From Nesterenkonia sedimenti (GTDB lineage: Bacteria > Actinomycetota > Actinomycetes > Actinomycetales > Micrococcaceae): a stretch of DNA of 64,000 bases. A model generated the notes under the pieces. That model was not told where the DNA came from. It saw nothing but the letters and a program-made list of their open reading frames with translations, and made no database searches. Positions 54,214-63,407 of the stretch are shown one piece after another. Each line of letters opens with the position of its first letter. Position 1 is the stretch's first letter. A program made the translations under genes and the position numbers. The stretch is from positions 395 through 64,394 of the forward strand of contig NZ_JABAHY010000014.1 of assembly GCF_012641515.1 (NCBI RefSeq). Reading direction: 5' to 3'.

Positions 54214-55872
54214 TCATTGCAGTGCCCCTGCGAGATCATCCTCAGCCCGGGCCCCGGAGATGGACTCCAGCAGCTCCCGGGTATAGGGATGTTCAGCCGA
54301 TTCGAAGATCTCCTGGGTGGGACCAGTTTCGATGATCTGACCGCTGCGCATCACTGCCACCCGGTGTGCCAGGTGCCGCACCACGGCGAGGTCATGGGTG
54401 ATGAAGAGATAGGTCAGTCCCTGCTCGGCCTGCAGATCCGCCAGCAGGTCCAGGACCTGAGCCTGAACTGAGACATCCAGTGCCGAAACCGGCTCATCGC
54501 AGACCACCAGATCAGGGGAGAGCGTCAGAGCCCGGGCAATGGCCACCCGCTGCCGCTGACCACCGGAGAGCTCAGCGGGCCGGCGTTGCAGCGTCCCCTC
54601 CGGCAACGCCACCTGATCCAGAAGCTTGGCCGCTGTTTTGCGGCGCTGCTCCTTGGAGCCCACTTTGAAGGCATCAAGGGGTTCAGTGATGATCTGCTCG
54701 ATGGAGAATCGCGGGTCCAGCGAGGCGTAGGGGTTCTGGTAGATCAACTGGGCACGACGACGCAGCTGCCGCCAAGCTTCCCCACGCAGGGAGGTGACAT
54801 CTTCTCCGGCGAAGGTGATGCTGCCGGCGTCGGGCTTCTCCAGTCCCAGCACCAGTTTCGCGGTGGTGGACTTCCCGGAGCCGGATTCACCGACCAGGGC
54901 CAGGGTCTCGCCCCGCAGCAGGTCGAAGCTGACCCCGTCCACTGCGTGGATGGTCTGCTTCGGTTCCCCTCGCCGGGCCGGCAGGGTGAACTCACGGCGG
55001 AGGTCCTTGGCCGAGAGCAGCACCTCAGTGTCTGCCGGCAGTGGGGCAGGAGCCCGGGAAGGTTCGCTCAGACCCGGGGCAGCGGCCACCAGCCGCCGGG
55101 TATAGGCATCGGTGGGATTGGTCAGCACCTCATCGGAGGTTCCGGCCTCCACAATCCGCCCACCGTTCATCACCACAATCCGGTCTGCCCGATCTGCGGC
55201 GACACCCAGGTCATGGGTCACCAGAAGCACTGAGGTGCCCAGTTCGGCAGTCAGCTCCTGCAGATGGTCCAGGATTTTCTTCTGCACGGTCGCATCCAGT
55301 GCGGAGGTCGGCTCATCGGCGATCAGCAGATCCGGCCGGCCGGCAATAGCAATGGCGATCAGCACCCGTTGCCGCATACCGCCGGAGAGCTGGTGGGGAT
55401 ACTGCTGCAGCCGGGTCTGGGGTCGGTCGATACCAGCGCGGTCCAACAGTTCGGCAGCCTCCGCCTGGGCTGAGGCCTTGGGCATCTTCCGGTGGGCGCG
55501 GATCGCCTCGATGACCTGGTGGCCGATAGTTCGCACCGGGTTGAGGCTGACGGTGGGGTCCTGTGGGATCAGTCCGATCCGGTTGCCCCGCAGGGTGCGG
55601 AACTGCCGGTCGGACCAATCGGCCACATCGGTGTCTCCGAAGAGGATCTTGCCCCCGGTGATCCGGGCGTTCTCCGGCAGCAGGCCGATCAGCGCATGGG
55701 AGAGCGTGGACTTACCGGAACCGGATTCACCGACCAGGGCAACCGTCTCCCCATGGCCGATCTCCAGCCCGGCACCGCGCAGGGCTTCGACCGTGCCTCG
55801 GGTGGTGAGGTACTCAGAGGTGAGGTTCTCCACCCGCAGCAGGGGTGCGGAGTCGACGTCGTGAGCTGTCAT
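54214..55872 (-). CDS. Fused DppD-DppF-type ABC ATPase
   Basis: A 552-residue double ATPase for a dipeptide/oligopeptide-type importer. Domain 1: Walker [10 protein letters not shown] (about residue 40), signature [17 protein letters not shown], Walker [13 protein letters not shown]. Domain 2: Walker [10 protein letters not shown] (about residue 335), signature [16 protein letters not shown], Walker [13 protein letters not shown]. Both sites are intact. ATG 55872 lies two bases after the permease stop; an upstream start inside that gene is less likely. Fusion of both ATPases is common in actinobacteria. Confidence 0.9.
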   Translation of the reverse strand: MTAHDVDSAPLLRVENLTSEYLTTRGTVEALRGAGLEIGHGETVALVGESGSGKSTLSHALIGLLPENARITGGKILFGDTDVADWSDRQFRTLRGNRIGLIPQDPTVSLNPVRTIGHQVIEAIRAHRKMPKASAQAEAAELLDRAGIDRPQTRLQQYPHQLSGGMRQRVLIAIAIAGRPDLLIADEPTSALDATVQKKILDHLQELTAELGTSVLLVTHDLGVAADRADRIVVMNGGRIVEAGTSDEVLTNPTDAYTRRLVAAAPGLSEPSRAPAPLPADTEVLLSAKDLRREFTLPARRGEPKQTIHAVDGVSFDLLRGETLALVGESGSGKSTTAKLVLGLEKPDAGSITFAGEDVTSLRGEAWRQLRRRAQLIYQNPYASLDPRFSIEQIITEPLDAFKVGSKEQRRKTAAKLLDQVALPEGTLQRRPAELSGGQRQRVAIARALTLSPDLVVCDEPVSALDVSVQAQVLDLLADLQAEQGLTYLFITHDLAVVRHLAHRVAVMRSGQIIETGPTQEIFESAEHPYTRELLESISGARAEDDLAGALQ

Positions 55873-55874
55873 GT

Positions 55875-56810
55875 CTAGAACCTCCTGCGCTCGCCGGAGA
55901 GCGCGTAGGCAATGCGGTTGATGGCCAGCACGGTCGCGGCGATGACCAGACCCGGGATAGTGGTCAGCCACCAGGCTGCGGCCATGTAGTTACGGCCCTC
56001 CGAGACCAGCGAACCCCATTCGGGGGCGGGCCGGGGAGCGCCGTAGCCCAGGAAGCTCAGGGCGGAGACCGAAAGGATCGCCATACCGAACTCCAGGACT
56101 GCCAGGGCGAGGATGGGCCCGGAGGCGTTCGGCAGCACGTGCCGACGCAGGGTGGTGTACCAGCGCGAACCCAGGGACCGGGCGGCCTCTACATAAACCG
56201 CCTGGCAGACCCGCAGGCTCTGGGATCGGGCGATGCGTGCGAAGGTCGCTACCGAACCGATGGCCACTGCGATGGCCACATTCGTGGAGCCGAAGCCCAG
56301 GGCGGAGATCAGCGCCAGGGACAGCAGCAGGGAGGGGATGGCCAGCAGCACATCGACCACCCGCATAATCGCCTGGTCCACCCAGCCGCCCAGGAATCCG
56401 GCCATAATCCCGAAGACACCACCGGAGAAGAGGGCGATCACCACGGCCACCAGGGCGGTGCGCAGTGAGAGCGAGGTCCCGTGGACAACCCGGGTGTAGA
56501 GATCCCGGCCCAGATGGTCAGTGCCGAACCAGTGGGCGGCACTGGGAGACTGCAGGGCCTGGGTACTGTCACCGGTATAGGGGTCACCGGAGGCCAGCAC
56601 ATTCGGGAAGAAAGCGGCGACGACGACCAGGATCAGAAACAGTCCGCTGATCACCAGACCGGGCTTGCGCAGCCACCGGGTCCACGGCAGCTTCTTGGGG
56701 GCCTGTTTCGGAGCAGCGGCAGGTGAGCGGACCTCGTCGTTCTGGGGGTCCTGGGATTCGGTGCCCGGAACCTCGGAGCGGAGTGTGGAGGGCAGTGCAG
56801 TCTGAGTCAT
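55875..56810 (-). CDS. Peptide-type ABC permease, DppC family
   Basis: A 311-residue inner-membrane permease. The N-terminal cytoplasmic part is charged, then LVISGLFLILVVVAAFFPNV starts the membrane region. The DppC hallmark HWFGTDHLGRDLYTRVVHGT is present, as is the ATPase-contact loop EAARSLGSRWYTTLRRHVLP. Six hydrophobic segments are visible. It starts 8 bases after DppB. Confidence 0.9.
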   Translation of the reverse strand: MTQTALPSTLRSEVPGTESQDPQNDEVRSPAAAPKQAPKKLPWTRWLRKPGLVISGLFLILVVVAAFFPNVLASGDPYTGDSTQALQSPSAAHWFGTDHLGRDLYTRVVHGTSLSLRTALVAVVIALFSGGVFGIMAGFLGGWVDQAIMRVVDVLLAIPSLLLSLALISALGFGSTNVAIAVAIGSVATFARIARSQSLRVCQAVYVEAARSLGSRWYTTLRRHVLPNASGPILALAVLEFGMAILSVSALSFLGYGAPRPAPEWGSLVSEGRNYMAAAWWLTTIPGLVIAATVLAINRIAYALSGERRRF

Positions 56811-56818
56811 GAGCTTTC

Positions 56819-57766
56819 CTAGGCGTAGGAGCGTCCGACGGTGACGCGGGGGTCGGCTACGGGGAGCAGGAGATCCACAATGAGGTTGGCGGCGATGAAG
56901 ACCACCGCGCCGAAGACCACCACACCCTGGACTACCGGGAGGTCCTGCATGGTCACGGACTGAACGGTCAGCTGGCCCACGCCCTGGCGGGAGAAGACGG
57001 TTTCGACGATGACCGAACCGGCCAGCAGGTTGCCGGCGATCAGGCCGACCATAGTCAGCGATGGCAGGGTCGCATTGCGCAGCACATGCCCCAGGTGGAC
57101 CCGGATGCGGCTGATTCCCTTGGCCCGGGCAGTGGTCACGTAGGGATCAATTGCTGCTTCCTGCAGCGATTTCGCCAACACCTGGGCGACTAGGGCGCTG
57201 ATCGGCAGTCCCAGGGTGATTGCCGGGAGGACCAGTGCACTGAATCCGTCATTTCCCATGGCGGGGAAGATGTTCCAGCTGAAGCTGAACCACTGGATCA
57301 GCAGCAGACCAATCCAGAAGGTCGGCAGGGAGATGGCCAGCGGCGGGATGGCCAGCAGGGTCTCGCGCAGCCAACGGAGATTGGTGTAGGTGGCGATCAG
57401 GGCGATGGCTCCGCCGAAGATCACTGCCACCACCAGAGCTGCGATGGACAGCTCGACTGTTGGCCAGAGCACCTGGCCGATCGCGGTGGTGACCGGCTGA
57501 CCGGTCTGCACTGATGTGCCAAGGTCACCCTGCAGGGCGGCGAAGAGGTACTGACCGTACTGGACCGGCAGCGGCTGGTCGAAGCCGTACTCGGCGCGCA
57601 TAGCGTCGAGCTGCTCCGGGCTGACAGTGCCGGAGTCCATGCCCCCGGCGGCCATCGCGGAGATGGGATCACCGGGGACCATGAACAGGATGACGAAGGT
57701 GACCGTATAGGCCGCCCACAGCACCCCCACAGCCAGCAGCAGCCGCATGCCGATATAGCGAACCAT
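56819..57766 (-). CDS. Peptide-type ABC permease, DppB family
   Basis: A 315-residue permease. MVRYIGMRLLLAVGVLWAAY is a typical DppB start, followed by FMVPGDPISAM and a YGFDQPLPVQYGQYLFAALQ segment. The ATPase-contact loop is ITTARAKGIS-like (VTTARAKGISRIRVHLGHVL). Six hydrophobic segments. Its ATG overlaps the binding-protein stop by one base (TAATG). Confidence 0.9.
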   Translation of the reverse strand: MVRYIGMRLLLAVGVLWAAYTVTFVILFMVPGDPISAMAAGGMDSGTVSPEQLDAMRAEYGFDQPLPVQYGQYLFAALQGDLGTSVQTGQPVTTAIGQVLWPTVELSIAALVVAVIFGGAIALIATYTNLRWLRETLLAIPPLAISLPTFWIGLLLIQWFSFSWNIFPAMGNDGFSALVLPAITLGLPISALVAQVLAKSLQEAAIDPYVTTARAKGISRIRVHLGHVLRNATLPSLTMVGLIAGNLLAGSVIVETVFSRQGVGQLTVQSVTMQDLPVVQGVVVFGAVVFIAANLIVDLLLPVADPRVTVGRSYA

Positions 57767-59406
57767 TACTGAGCGCTCTCCTCGATCCAGACGTCATTGA
57801 GGTAGACCCGGGAGCCGGAGTCGAAGCGCACACCGTGCACCTCTGCCCGGGAGGCCAAAGTGGTGGTGAGGTCCACAACTGGGACGGTGTAGTACTGGCT
57901 GACCACCTGCTCCTGGGCCTCGGCGGCGATCTCGGCACGAGCATCGGGGTCCGGCTCAGCGGAGAGTTCCCGCAGAGTCTCGAAGAGCTCCTCGTCCTCG
58001 ATCAGATAGGGGCTGCTCGGTCCGTAGCTGGTGCGCAGGATATCGGCATCGGCCCGGGTGGCGTTGCGCCAGATGATGTCGAAGGAGCTCTCCGCCACGC
58101 GAGTGCCGAATTCAGCAACCTGGCCCTCTTCCAGGGAGACATCAAAACCGGTGGAGTTCAGCTGCTGCTGGATCAGCTCCAAGGTCGGTGCGTTGGTGGG
58201 GGCGTTGTCGAACCACAGGATGGTGAACTCCAGGCGCTCGCCGTCGCGTTCGTAGACCTCATCATCGCCGAGTTCCCAGCCGGCATCCTCGAGGACTTCA
58301 CGGGCAGCATCGGGGTCATGCTGCAGGTACTCGGAGAGGTCCACATGATCCGGAGTGGTGGAGGCGACCACGCTTGTGGAGGCCGGAGTGTCCTCGGTGT
58401 ATGCGGTGTTGACGATCTCTTCACGGTCGATGCCCAGGGAGATCGCCTCCCGCACGGCCTCATCCTGGAAGAGCTCCTCCTCCTGGTTCAGCCCCAGCCC
58501 GAAGGGCATCCCGGGGTTGGTCCGAGGCAGGATCTGAGCATTGGCAGACTCCAGCTGGGGCAGGTCCTGTGGGGCGATATTGCCGATGACATCCACCTGC
58601 CCCGACTGCAGGGATCCGGCACGGACCCCAGATTCGGGAACGATGGTGAACTCAATACCGTCCACATAGGGCTCACCCTGGTTATCCCAGACCTCCGAGC
58701 CCCAGTCATAGCCCTCGCGGGCGGTCATGGTGATGGAGCTGTCCGGTGTGTAGCTCTCCAGCACGAAGGGTCCGGAGCCCTCCACGGACTCGCAGCGTTC
58801 GTCATCGCTGAGTTCCACCGAGTCCGGGTGCAGGATCCCCAGGGCGTGGGTGGAGGTGGCCTGCAGGAACTGGGCGCTGGGCTCCTCGAACCGGACCGTG
58901 AAGGTCTGGTCATCGATGACCTCGGTCTCCTCATAACCCTCGATATAGCTCAGGGTGATGTGCCCGCGACTGCCCAGTTCGGTGGCCCGGTCGAGGTTCG
59001 CGGCGACAACCTCAGCATCCAGCGGTGTGCCATCGGCGAATGTCACACCTTCGCGCAGGGTGAAGGTGTACTCGGTGGCGTCGTCGTTGATCTCCCATTC
59101 TTCAGCCAACCAGGGCGCAATCTCCCCGGTTTCCGGGTCCTGATCGGTCAGCGAATCCACCAGTTGGCGGCTGGGGTAGATGGAGTCATTGGAGCCGGTC
59201 TGCTGGGGGTCGATGCAGCCGTCATCGGAACCCACCGCGAAGCTCAGTGTGCCACCGGGTTCGGGATCTCCCACCGGCCCACCGTTACCGGCAGCCCCAC
59301 CGCCGTTGCCGCCGCAGGCAGCCACCAGGCTCAGCGAGCCGATCAGGAGGCCCGCGGTCGGTATACGCAGTCGTGAGGATGGGAAACGAGAAGTGTGGTC
59401 GGTCAT
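57766..59406 (-). CDS. Peptide-type ABC solute-binding lipoprotein (family 5), copy 3
   Basis: A 546-residue binding protein paralogous to those at 44728 and 46537 (ECESVEGSGPFVLESYTP and TEYTFTLREGVTFADG correspond to their conserved segments). The signal ends in LVAAC. This copy is linked to its permeases and ATPase, so it is the cognate receptor of the Dpp-like importer. ATG 59406 (MTDHTSRFPSS) is chosen over the upstream in-frame start. It follows two LLM genes in the operon behind the third SAM riboswitch. Confidence 0.85.
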   Translation of the reverse strand: MTDHTSRFPSSRLRIPTAGLLIGSLSLVAACGGNGGGAAGNGGPVGDPEPGGTLSFAVGSDDGCIDPQQTGSNDSIYPSRQLVDSLTDQDPETGEIAPWLAEEWEINDDATEYTFTLREGVTFADGTPLDAEVVAANLDRATELGSRGHITLSYIEGYEETEVIDDQTFTVRFEEPSAQFLQATSTHALGILHPDSVELSDDERCESVEGSGPFVLESYTPDSSITMTAREGYDWGSEVWDNQGEPYVDGIEFTIVPESGVRAGSLQSGQVDVIGNIAPQDLPQLESANAQILPRTNPGMPFGLGLNQEEELFQDEAVREAISLGIDREEIVNTAYTEDTPASTSVVASTTPDHVDLSEYLQHDPDAAREVLEDAGWELGDDEVYERDGERLEFTILWFDNAPTNAPTLELIQQQLNSTGFDVSLEEGQVAEFGTRVAESSFDIIWRNATRADADILRTSYGPSSPYLIEDEELFETLRELSAEPDPDARAEIAAEAQEQVVSQYYTVPVVDLTTTLASRAEVHGVRFDSGSRVYLNDVWIEESAQ

Positions 59407-59472
59407 CAATTGTGTCTTTCTCTTCGGTGCAAGCCCCGGCAGCATCAGAGTCCGGGGGTCAGTAAGAGGGAA

Positions 59473-60771
59473 TTAGCGGGGAACGCCCAGAAGGTCGCGC
59501 AGGGTCGCGCCCTCGGGGTACTCAGTGCGCAGCACGCCGCGCTCCTGCAGCAGCGGCACAACCTTCTGCACAAAGGGCTCCAGGCCGGCCGGGGTGATAT
59601 GCGGAACCAGGATGAACCCATCCGAAACCCGGGTCTGCACGGCGTCGATAATGGCATCAGCCACCGTCTGCGGGCTGCCGATGAAGGACTGCCGCGACTG
59701 GGTATCAATCACGGTCTCGCGCAGGTTCAGGCCCTTCTCCTCGGAGAGTTTGCGCAGTTTGGCGACCTCAGCATGGGGGTCGGTGACCTGGCGGGCACGA
59801 CCGGCGAAGATCGAGGGGCCCTCGGTATCAGGCTCAATATCCGGCAGCGGACCCTCGGGGTCGTAGCTGCTGAGATCCCGGTTCCAGATCTGCTCCAGCA
59901 GCAGCAGGGCGGTCTGGCCGCTGACCTGCTGGGCCCGGACCTCGGCGGCGATCTCCTCAGCCTCACTGTCGGTATCACCGATGATGAAGCTGATCCCAGG
60001 CAACACCTTCAGGCTCTCCGGATCCCGGCCGAACTTCTCCACCCGGGACTTCACATCGGCATAGAACTTCCGGCCCACCTCGGGCTCGCTGTGCCGGGTG
60101 AAGATCGCATCCGCATTGGCTGCGGCGAAATCCCGGCCCTGGGGTGAATCCCCGGCCTGGAAGATTACCGGATGACCCTGCGGCGGGGTCGGCACATTGA
60201 ACCGGCCGCGGATATCGAACTGGGTGCTCTGGTATTCGAAGGGCTCAGGCTCCCCGGCGGCATCGGGCCAGGTGTCCCACAGGGTCTTGGCCGCCTTGAC
60301 GAACTCCTCGGCCCGGACATAGCGCTGATCATGCTCCAGGTAACCCCCGCGCCGGAAGTTCTCCCCGGTGAAGGCATCCGAGCTGGTCACCACGTTCCAG
60401 GCGGCACGGCCACCGGAGAGGTGATCGAGGCTGGCGAACTGGCGGGCAACCTCATAGGGCTCATTGAAGGTCGCGTTGATCGTCCCGGCCAGCCCCAGAT
60501 GCTCAGTGACTGCCGCGAGGCCAGCCAGCACGGGGAAAGTGTCAGGACGCCCGACGACGTCGAGATCGTGAATCCGGCCCTTCTGCTCGCGCAGCCGCAG
60601 CCCCTCGGCCAGGAACAGGAAGTCGAAGAAACCCCGTTCGGCCGACTGGGCGAACTTCCGGAAGGACTCGAAATCGATATGGCTGCCGGAGGCCGGATCT
60701 GACCACACCGTGGTGTTGTTCACCCCGGGGAAGTGCGCACCGAGAATGACCTGTCGTGGCTGATCGCTCAT
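59473..60771 (-). CDS. Luciferase-like monooxygenase, NtaA/SnaA/DszA family
   Basis: A 432-residue flavin monooxygenase paralogous to the enzyme at 42161. ERGFFDFLFLAEGLRLREQ, LDHLSGGRAAWNVVTSSDAF, RRGGYLEHDQRYVRAEEFV and PPQGHPVIFQAGDSPQGRDF are typical. It starts with ATG overlapping the stop of the previous LLM (ATGA). Its place between an LLM and the importer binding protein fits a pathway that takes up a compound and cleaves a C-S bond. Confidence 0.85.
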   Translation of the reverse strand: MSDQPRQVILGAHFPGVNNTTVWSDPASGSHIDFESFRKFAQSAERGFFDFLFLAEGLRLREQKGRIHDLDVVGRPDTFPVLAGLAAVTEHLGLAGTINATFNEPYEVARQFASLDHLSGGRAAWNVVTSSDAFTGENFRRGGYLEHDQRYVRAEEFVKAAKTLWDTWPDAAGEPEPFEYQSTQFDIRGRFNVPTPPQGHPVIFQAGDSPQGRDFAAANADAIFTRHSEPEVGRKFYADVKSRVEKFGRDPESLKVLPGISFIIGDTDSEAEEIAAEVRAQQVSGQTALLLLEQIWNRDLSSYDPEGPLPDIEPDTEGPSIFAGRARQVTDPHAEVAKLRKLSEEKGLNLRETVIDTQSRQSFIGSPQTVADAIIDAVQTRVSDGFILVPHITPAGLEPFVQKVVPLLQERGVLRTEYPEGATLRDLLGVPR

Positions 60772-61937
60772 GCTGCTCCTCCTGCCAGGGCCGGCTGGTT
60801 CTCTCCATCTGCGTAGCGGTTGGGCGCAGCCTCCAGGCCGAGGCGGAACCGCAGCGGCTGCTCAGAACCGACGACGACGCCGGCCTCAGTCAGCTGCGGG
60901 CTGAGCTCCTCGGCAATCCGGGGCAGATCCGTGTGGTGTTCGGCCGGCAGCAGCCGAACCCCGGAGAAACCTGCTGCGGCGATCTGCTGGATCCGCTCGG
61001 CGACCTCCGCGGAGGTGCCGATGACCTGCTGCTGACCAGCCGCGTTGTCCTCACCGGCGGCCTCATTGAGCTCGGCCAGCCGGGCCTGGGCTGCCTCTGC
61101 GGTGGGCTCGATGAGTACCTGCAGGTCCACGAACACCAACAGCGGGGCTCCACTGCGGCCAGTCTCGGACTCCACAGCCCGGACCTTCTCCAGCAGCCCG
61201 GTGGTCTCCTCGAGGCTGGCTGCGGAGAGGAAGAGCAGATCTGCCTGCTGGGCGGCTGCCTTCAACTGGGCGGATCCACTGCCCTGGAGGGCCACCACCG
61301 GCTGGCCCTGCGGCGGGCGAGGAGTGATCGAGGGGCCCTTGACGGTGAACCGTTCGCCCTCGTAGTCAATGTAGTGAAGCTTCTCCCGGTCCACGAAACG
61401 TCCGGTGGCGGAGTCGCGGATCTCGGCGTCGTCCTCCCAGGAGTCCCACAGCCGGCGCGCCACATCCACCACATCGGAGGCCTCCGCGTAGAGGGACTCC
61501 GCATCCAGATCATCCCGGCCGCGTCCGAAGAGGGCTGACTCCTCGGCGGTGGCCGATACCTCAGCCAACCAGCCGGCCCGCCCGGAGCTGATGTAATCCA
61601 GGGTGGCGATGTTCTTCGACAGGTGGAAGGGCTCAGTGTGGGTGGTGGTCAGAGTGGGCACCAGGCCGATCCGGGAGGTGCGGGCGCCGACCCAGGCGGC
61701 GACCAGGGAGGCATCCAGCTGCCCCTGACGCTGCAGGCCCAGGGAATCGTCGAAGGTGACCAGATCCGCCCCGCTGGCCTCGGCAGTCTGGGCCAGCGAG
61801 CCCCAGTACTGGGGGGTGAAGACTTCCTGGGCGGCAGGAATCCGGAACCAGGACCCGGGGTGCCACCCGGTGTCCCGCAGGCCGATGGCCAGATGGAAAT
61901 CAGCCGAGGCTGATCCCGGCTGGTGGGTGCTGTTCAT
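60768..61937 (-). CDS. Luciferase-like flavin monooxygenase, first gene behind the third SAM riboswitch
   Basis: A 389-residue LLM. LAIGLRDTGWHPGSWFRIPA, ADLVTFDDSLGLQRQGQLDA, ARTSRIGLVPTLTTTHTEPF and TLDYISSGRAGWLAEVSATA outline the barrel. It resembles NtaA-like and alkanesulfonate-type monooxygenases. ATG 61937 follows GAGAGGA, the same ribosome site used after the riboswitch at 44590. It is the leader gene of an operon running to about 51.6 kb. Confidence 0.82.
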   Translation of the reverse strand: MNSTHQPGSASADFHLAIGLRDTGWHPGSWFRIPAAQEVFTPQYWGSLAQTAEASGADLVTFDDSLGLQRQGQLDASLVAAWVGARTSRIGLVPTLTTTHTEPFHLSKNIATLDYISSGRAGWLAEVSATAEESALFGRGRDDLDAESLYAEASDVVDVARRLWDSWEDDAEIRDSATGRFVDREKLHYIDYEGERFTVKGPSITPRPPQGQPVVALQGSGSAQLKAAAQQADLLFLSAASLEETTGLLEKVRAVESETGRSGAPLLVFVDLQVLIEPTAEAAQARLAELNEAAGEDNAAGQQQVIGTSAEVAERIQQIAAAGFSGVRLLPAEHHTDLPRIAEELSPQLTEAGVVVGSEQPLRFRLGLEAAPNRYADGENQPALAGGAA

Positions 61938-61954
61938 AGCAATCCTCTCAACTC

Positions 61955-62068
61955 ACACTTGCCGCGCACCGGATGGTGTGCGACCTTGTCGTCACCTGGA
62001 GCACCCCACTGTGAAAGAGGGTTGCTGTCCGGCAAGCCAGGGCTTCGCGCCGGATCTCATGACGGGCT
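61955..62068 (-). ncRNA. SAM riboswitch (SAM-I/IV class) of the LLM-Dpp operon
   Basis: On the minus strand the order GTCATGAG (62056-62063), CCTGGCTTGCCGGACAGCAA, CCCTCTTTCACAG and GGGGTGCTCCAGGTGACGA follows the same S-box layout as the copies at 33078 and 44590, with more divergence. An extended -10, TGCTAGCGT (62071-62079), places the start about 62064. The ribosome site of the first LLM lies just downstream. Confidence 0.85.
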
Positions 62069-62113
62069 CAACGCTAGCACCGCGACCCCCTCAGCCAGAG
62101 GGGGCCTGTAACT

Positions 62114-63250
62114 TCACGTCACATCGGCCAGCAGCTCGAATGAGCGCAGCCGAACCGCCGGATCATGGGTGGTTGTGCTGATCAGCAGCTCATCGGCGCC
62201 GGTGGCCCGCTGCAGCACATCCAGCTGCTCAGCGACCTGATCGGCAGTACCGAGGAAACGGGTGGAGGTCCGGTCGCGGACCAGATCGGCAGCCTCTGCG
62301 CCCAAGGGGGCAGCGGCCGGGCTGTCCGGGGCCGGATAGGGGATCGCCCCCTGACCGGAGCGGATGGAGTAGACCCACTGGTCGTAGCCGGCACCCAGGC
62401 GGTGGGCTTCAGCCTCGGAATCGGCCACCAGAACCTCAGCGGAGACGATCACATAGGGCTCAGCCAGCTCATCACTGGGCTGGAAGCTGGCCCGATAGTG
62501 ATCCACGGCGTCGGTCACATTGGAGGGAGCCACATGGTAGTTCGCTCCGAAGCGCAGTCCGCGCTCACCGGCGACCTTGGCCGATTCCCCGGCTGAGCTG
62601 CCCAGGACCCATACCTGTGGGGGAGTAGGCAGCTCAGGGGTGGCAGAGGGCAGGGCCACGCCCTCGGCTTCGGTGGTGTGGTTCAGGAAACTGATCAGCT
62701 GGTCGATGAACTCCCCATAGGGGGCCAGTGGGGTGCCTTCGGGGATCAGCAGCTCGGCAATGGCCTGCATTCTGGGGTTTTTCCCCAGTCCGCTGAGATC
62801 AGGTGCGGCCGGCAGCAGCAGACCCTCCTCAGTGGTGCGGTCCTGCTGGGCCTCTTTGGTGGCCATCGCCGGGGGTCGGGAGCCGGGGTCCTTGGACTGG
62901 GTGCGCTTGCCCCGTACTGGGGCCCGGCCGATGCCGAGGTCCACCCGGTCGCCCAGTGTGGCCTGCAGCAGAGCGAAATCCTCGGCGATGGCCAATGCAC
63001 TGCGCTGGCCTGCCAGCACTGCCCCGGAGCCGACTCGCAGGGTGGAGGTGGCGCTGCCGGCCAGGGCCATCAGCAGGGCCGGGTTATAGCCGATCACCCC
63101 GGGGTTGAAATGATGCTCGCCGTACCAGAGGCGGGTGTAACCCAGCCTCTCAGCGGAGCGTGCCAGCTCCACGCTGGCGGCCACCGCCTGCTGCGGGGAC
63201 TGACCCTCGGCCACCGGGACGAGGTCGAAAATACTCAGCGGAATGGACAC
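62114..63250 (-). CDS. Luciferase-like oxidoreductase, group 1
   Basis: A 378-residue LLM of the alkanal-monooxygenase-like group. IPLSIFDLVPVAEGQSPQQA and LGYTRLWYGEHHFNPGVIGY at the start and LLQATLGDRVDLGIGRAPVR later are typical of this class. It is on the same strand as the riboswitch operon but upstream of it, so it has its own promoter. A GTAACA-bearing direct repeat lies about 80-110 bases before its start. Its substrate is unknown; the context is organosulfur metabolism. Confidence 0.82.
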   Translation of the reverse strand: MSIPLSIFDLVPVAEGQSPQQAVAASVELARSAERLGYTRLWYGEHHFNPGVIGYNPALLMALAGSATSTLRVGSGAVLAGQRSALAIAEDFALLQATLGDRVDLGIGRAPVRGKRTQSKDPGSRPPAMATKEAQQDRTTEEGLLLPAAPDLSGLGKNPRMQAIAELLIPEGTPLAPYGEFIDQLISFLNHTTEAEGVALPSATPELPTPPQVWVLGSSAGESAKVAGERGLRFGANYHVAPSNVTDAVDHYRASFQPSDELAEPYVIVSAEVLVADSEAEAHRLGAGYDQWVYSIRSGQGAIPYPAPDSPAAAPLGAEAADLVRDRTSTRFLGTADQVAEQLDVLQRATGADELLISTTTHDPAVRLRSFELLADVT

Positions 63251-63327
63251 GGTGGTGCTCCTGCTCGACAGTCACGAGAATGTGCTCAGCGAACATATCA
63301 ACGCCGAACAGGAGCACCTGGGCCCGT

Positions 63328-63362
63328 TGTAACACTAGGACTCCCGGTGTAACACAAGGACT
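63328..63362. repeat. Two 15-base direct repeats upstream of the LLM gene
   Basis: TGTAACACTAGGACT (63328-63342) and TGTAACACAAGGACT (63348-63362) differ at one position and are 20 bases apart, about two helical turns. They sit in the promoter region between the homocysteine methyltransferase gene and the LLM gene. They look like binding sites for an oligomeric regulator. Confidence 0.5.
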
Positions 63363-63407
63363 TCTGCCCGGTACCAGCAGCTGGGGGTCCCAGATATGGG
63401 TGGTGGA

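Noticed and set aside
57835-59376. A 513-codon plus-strand ORF
   Set aside because: Antisense to the third family-5 binding protein; no signal, motif or ribosome site.
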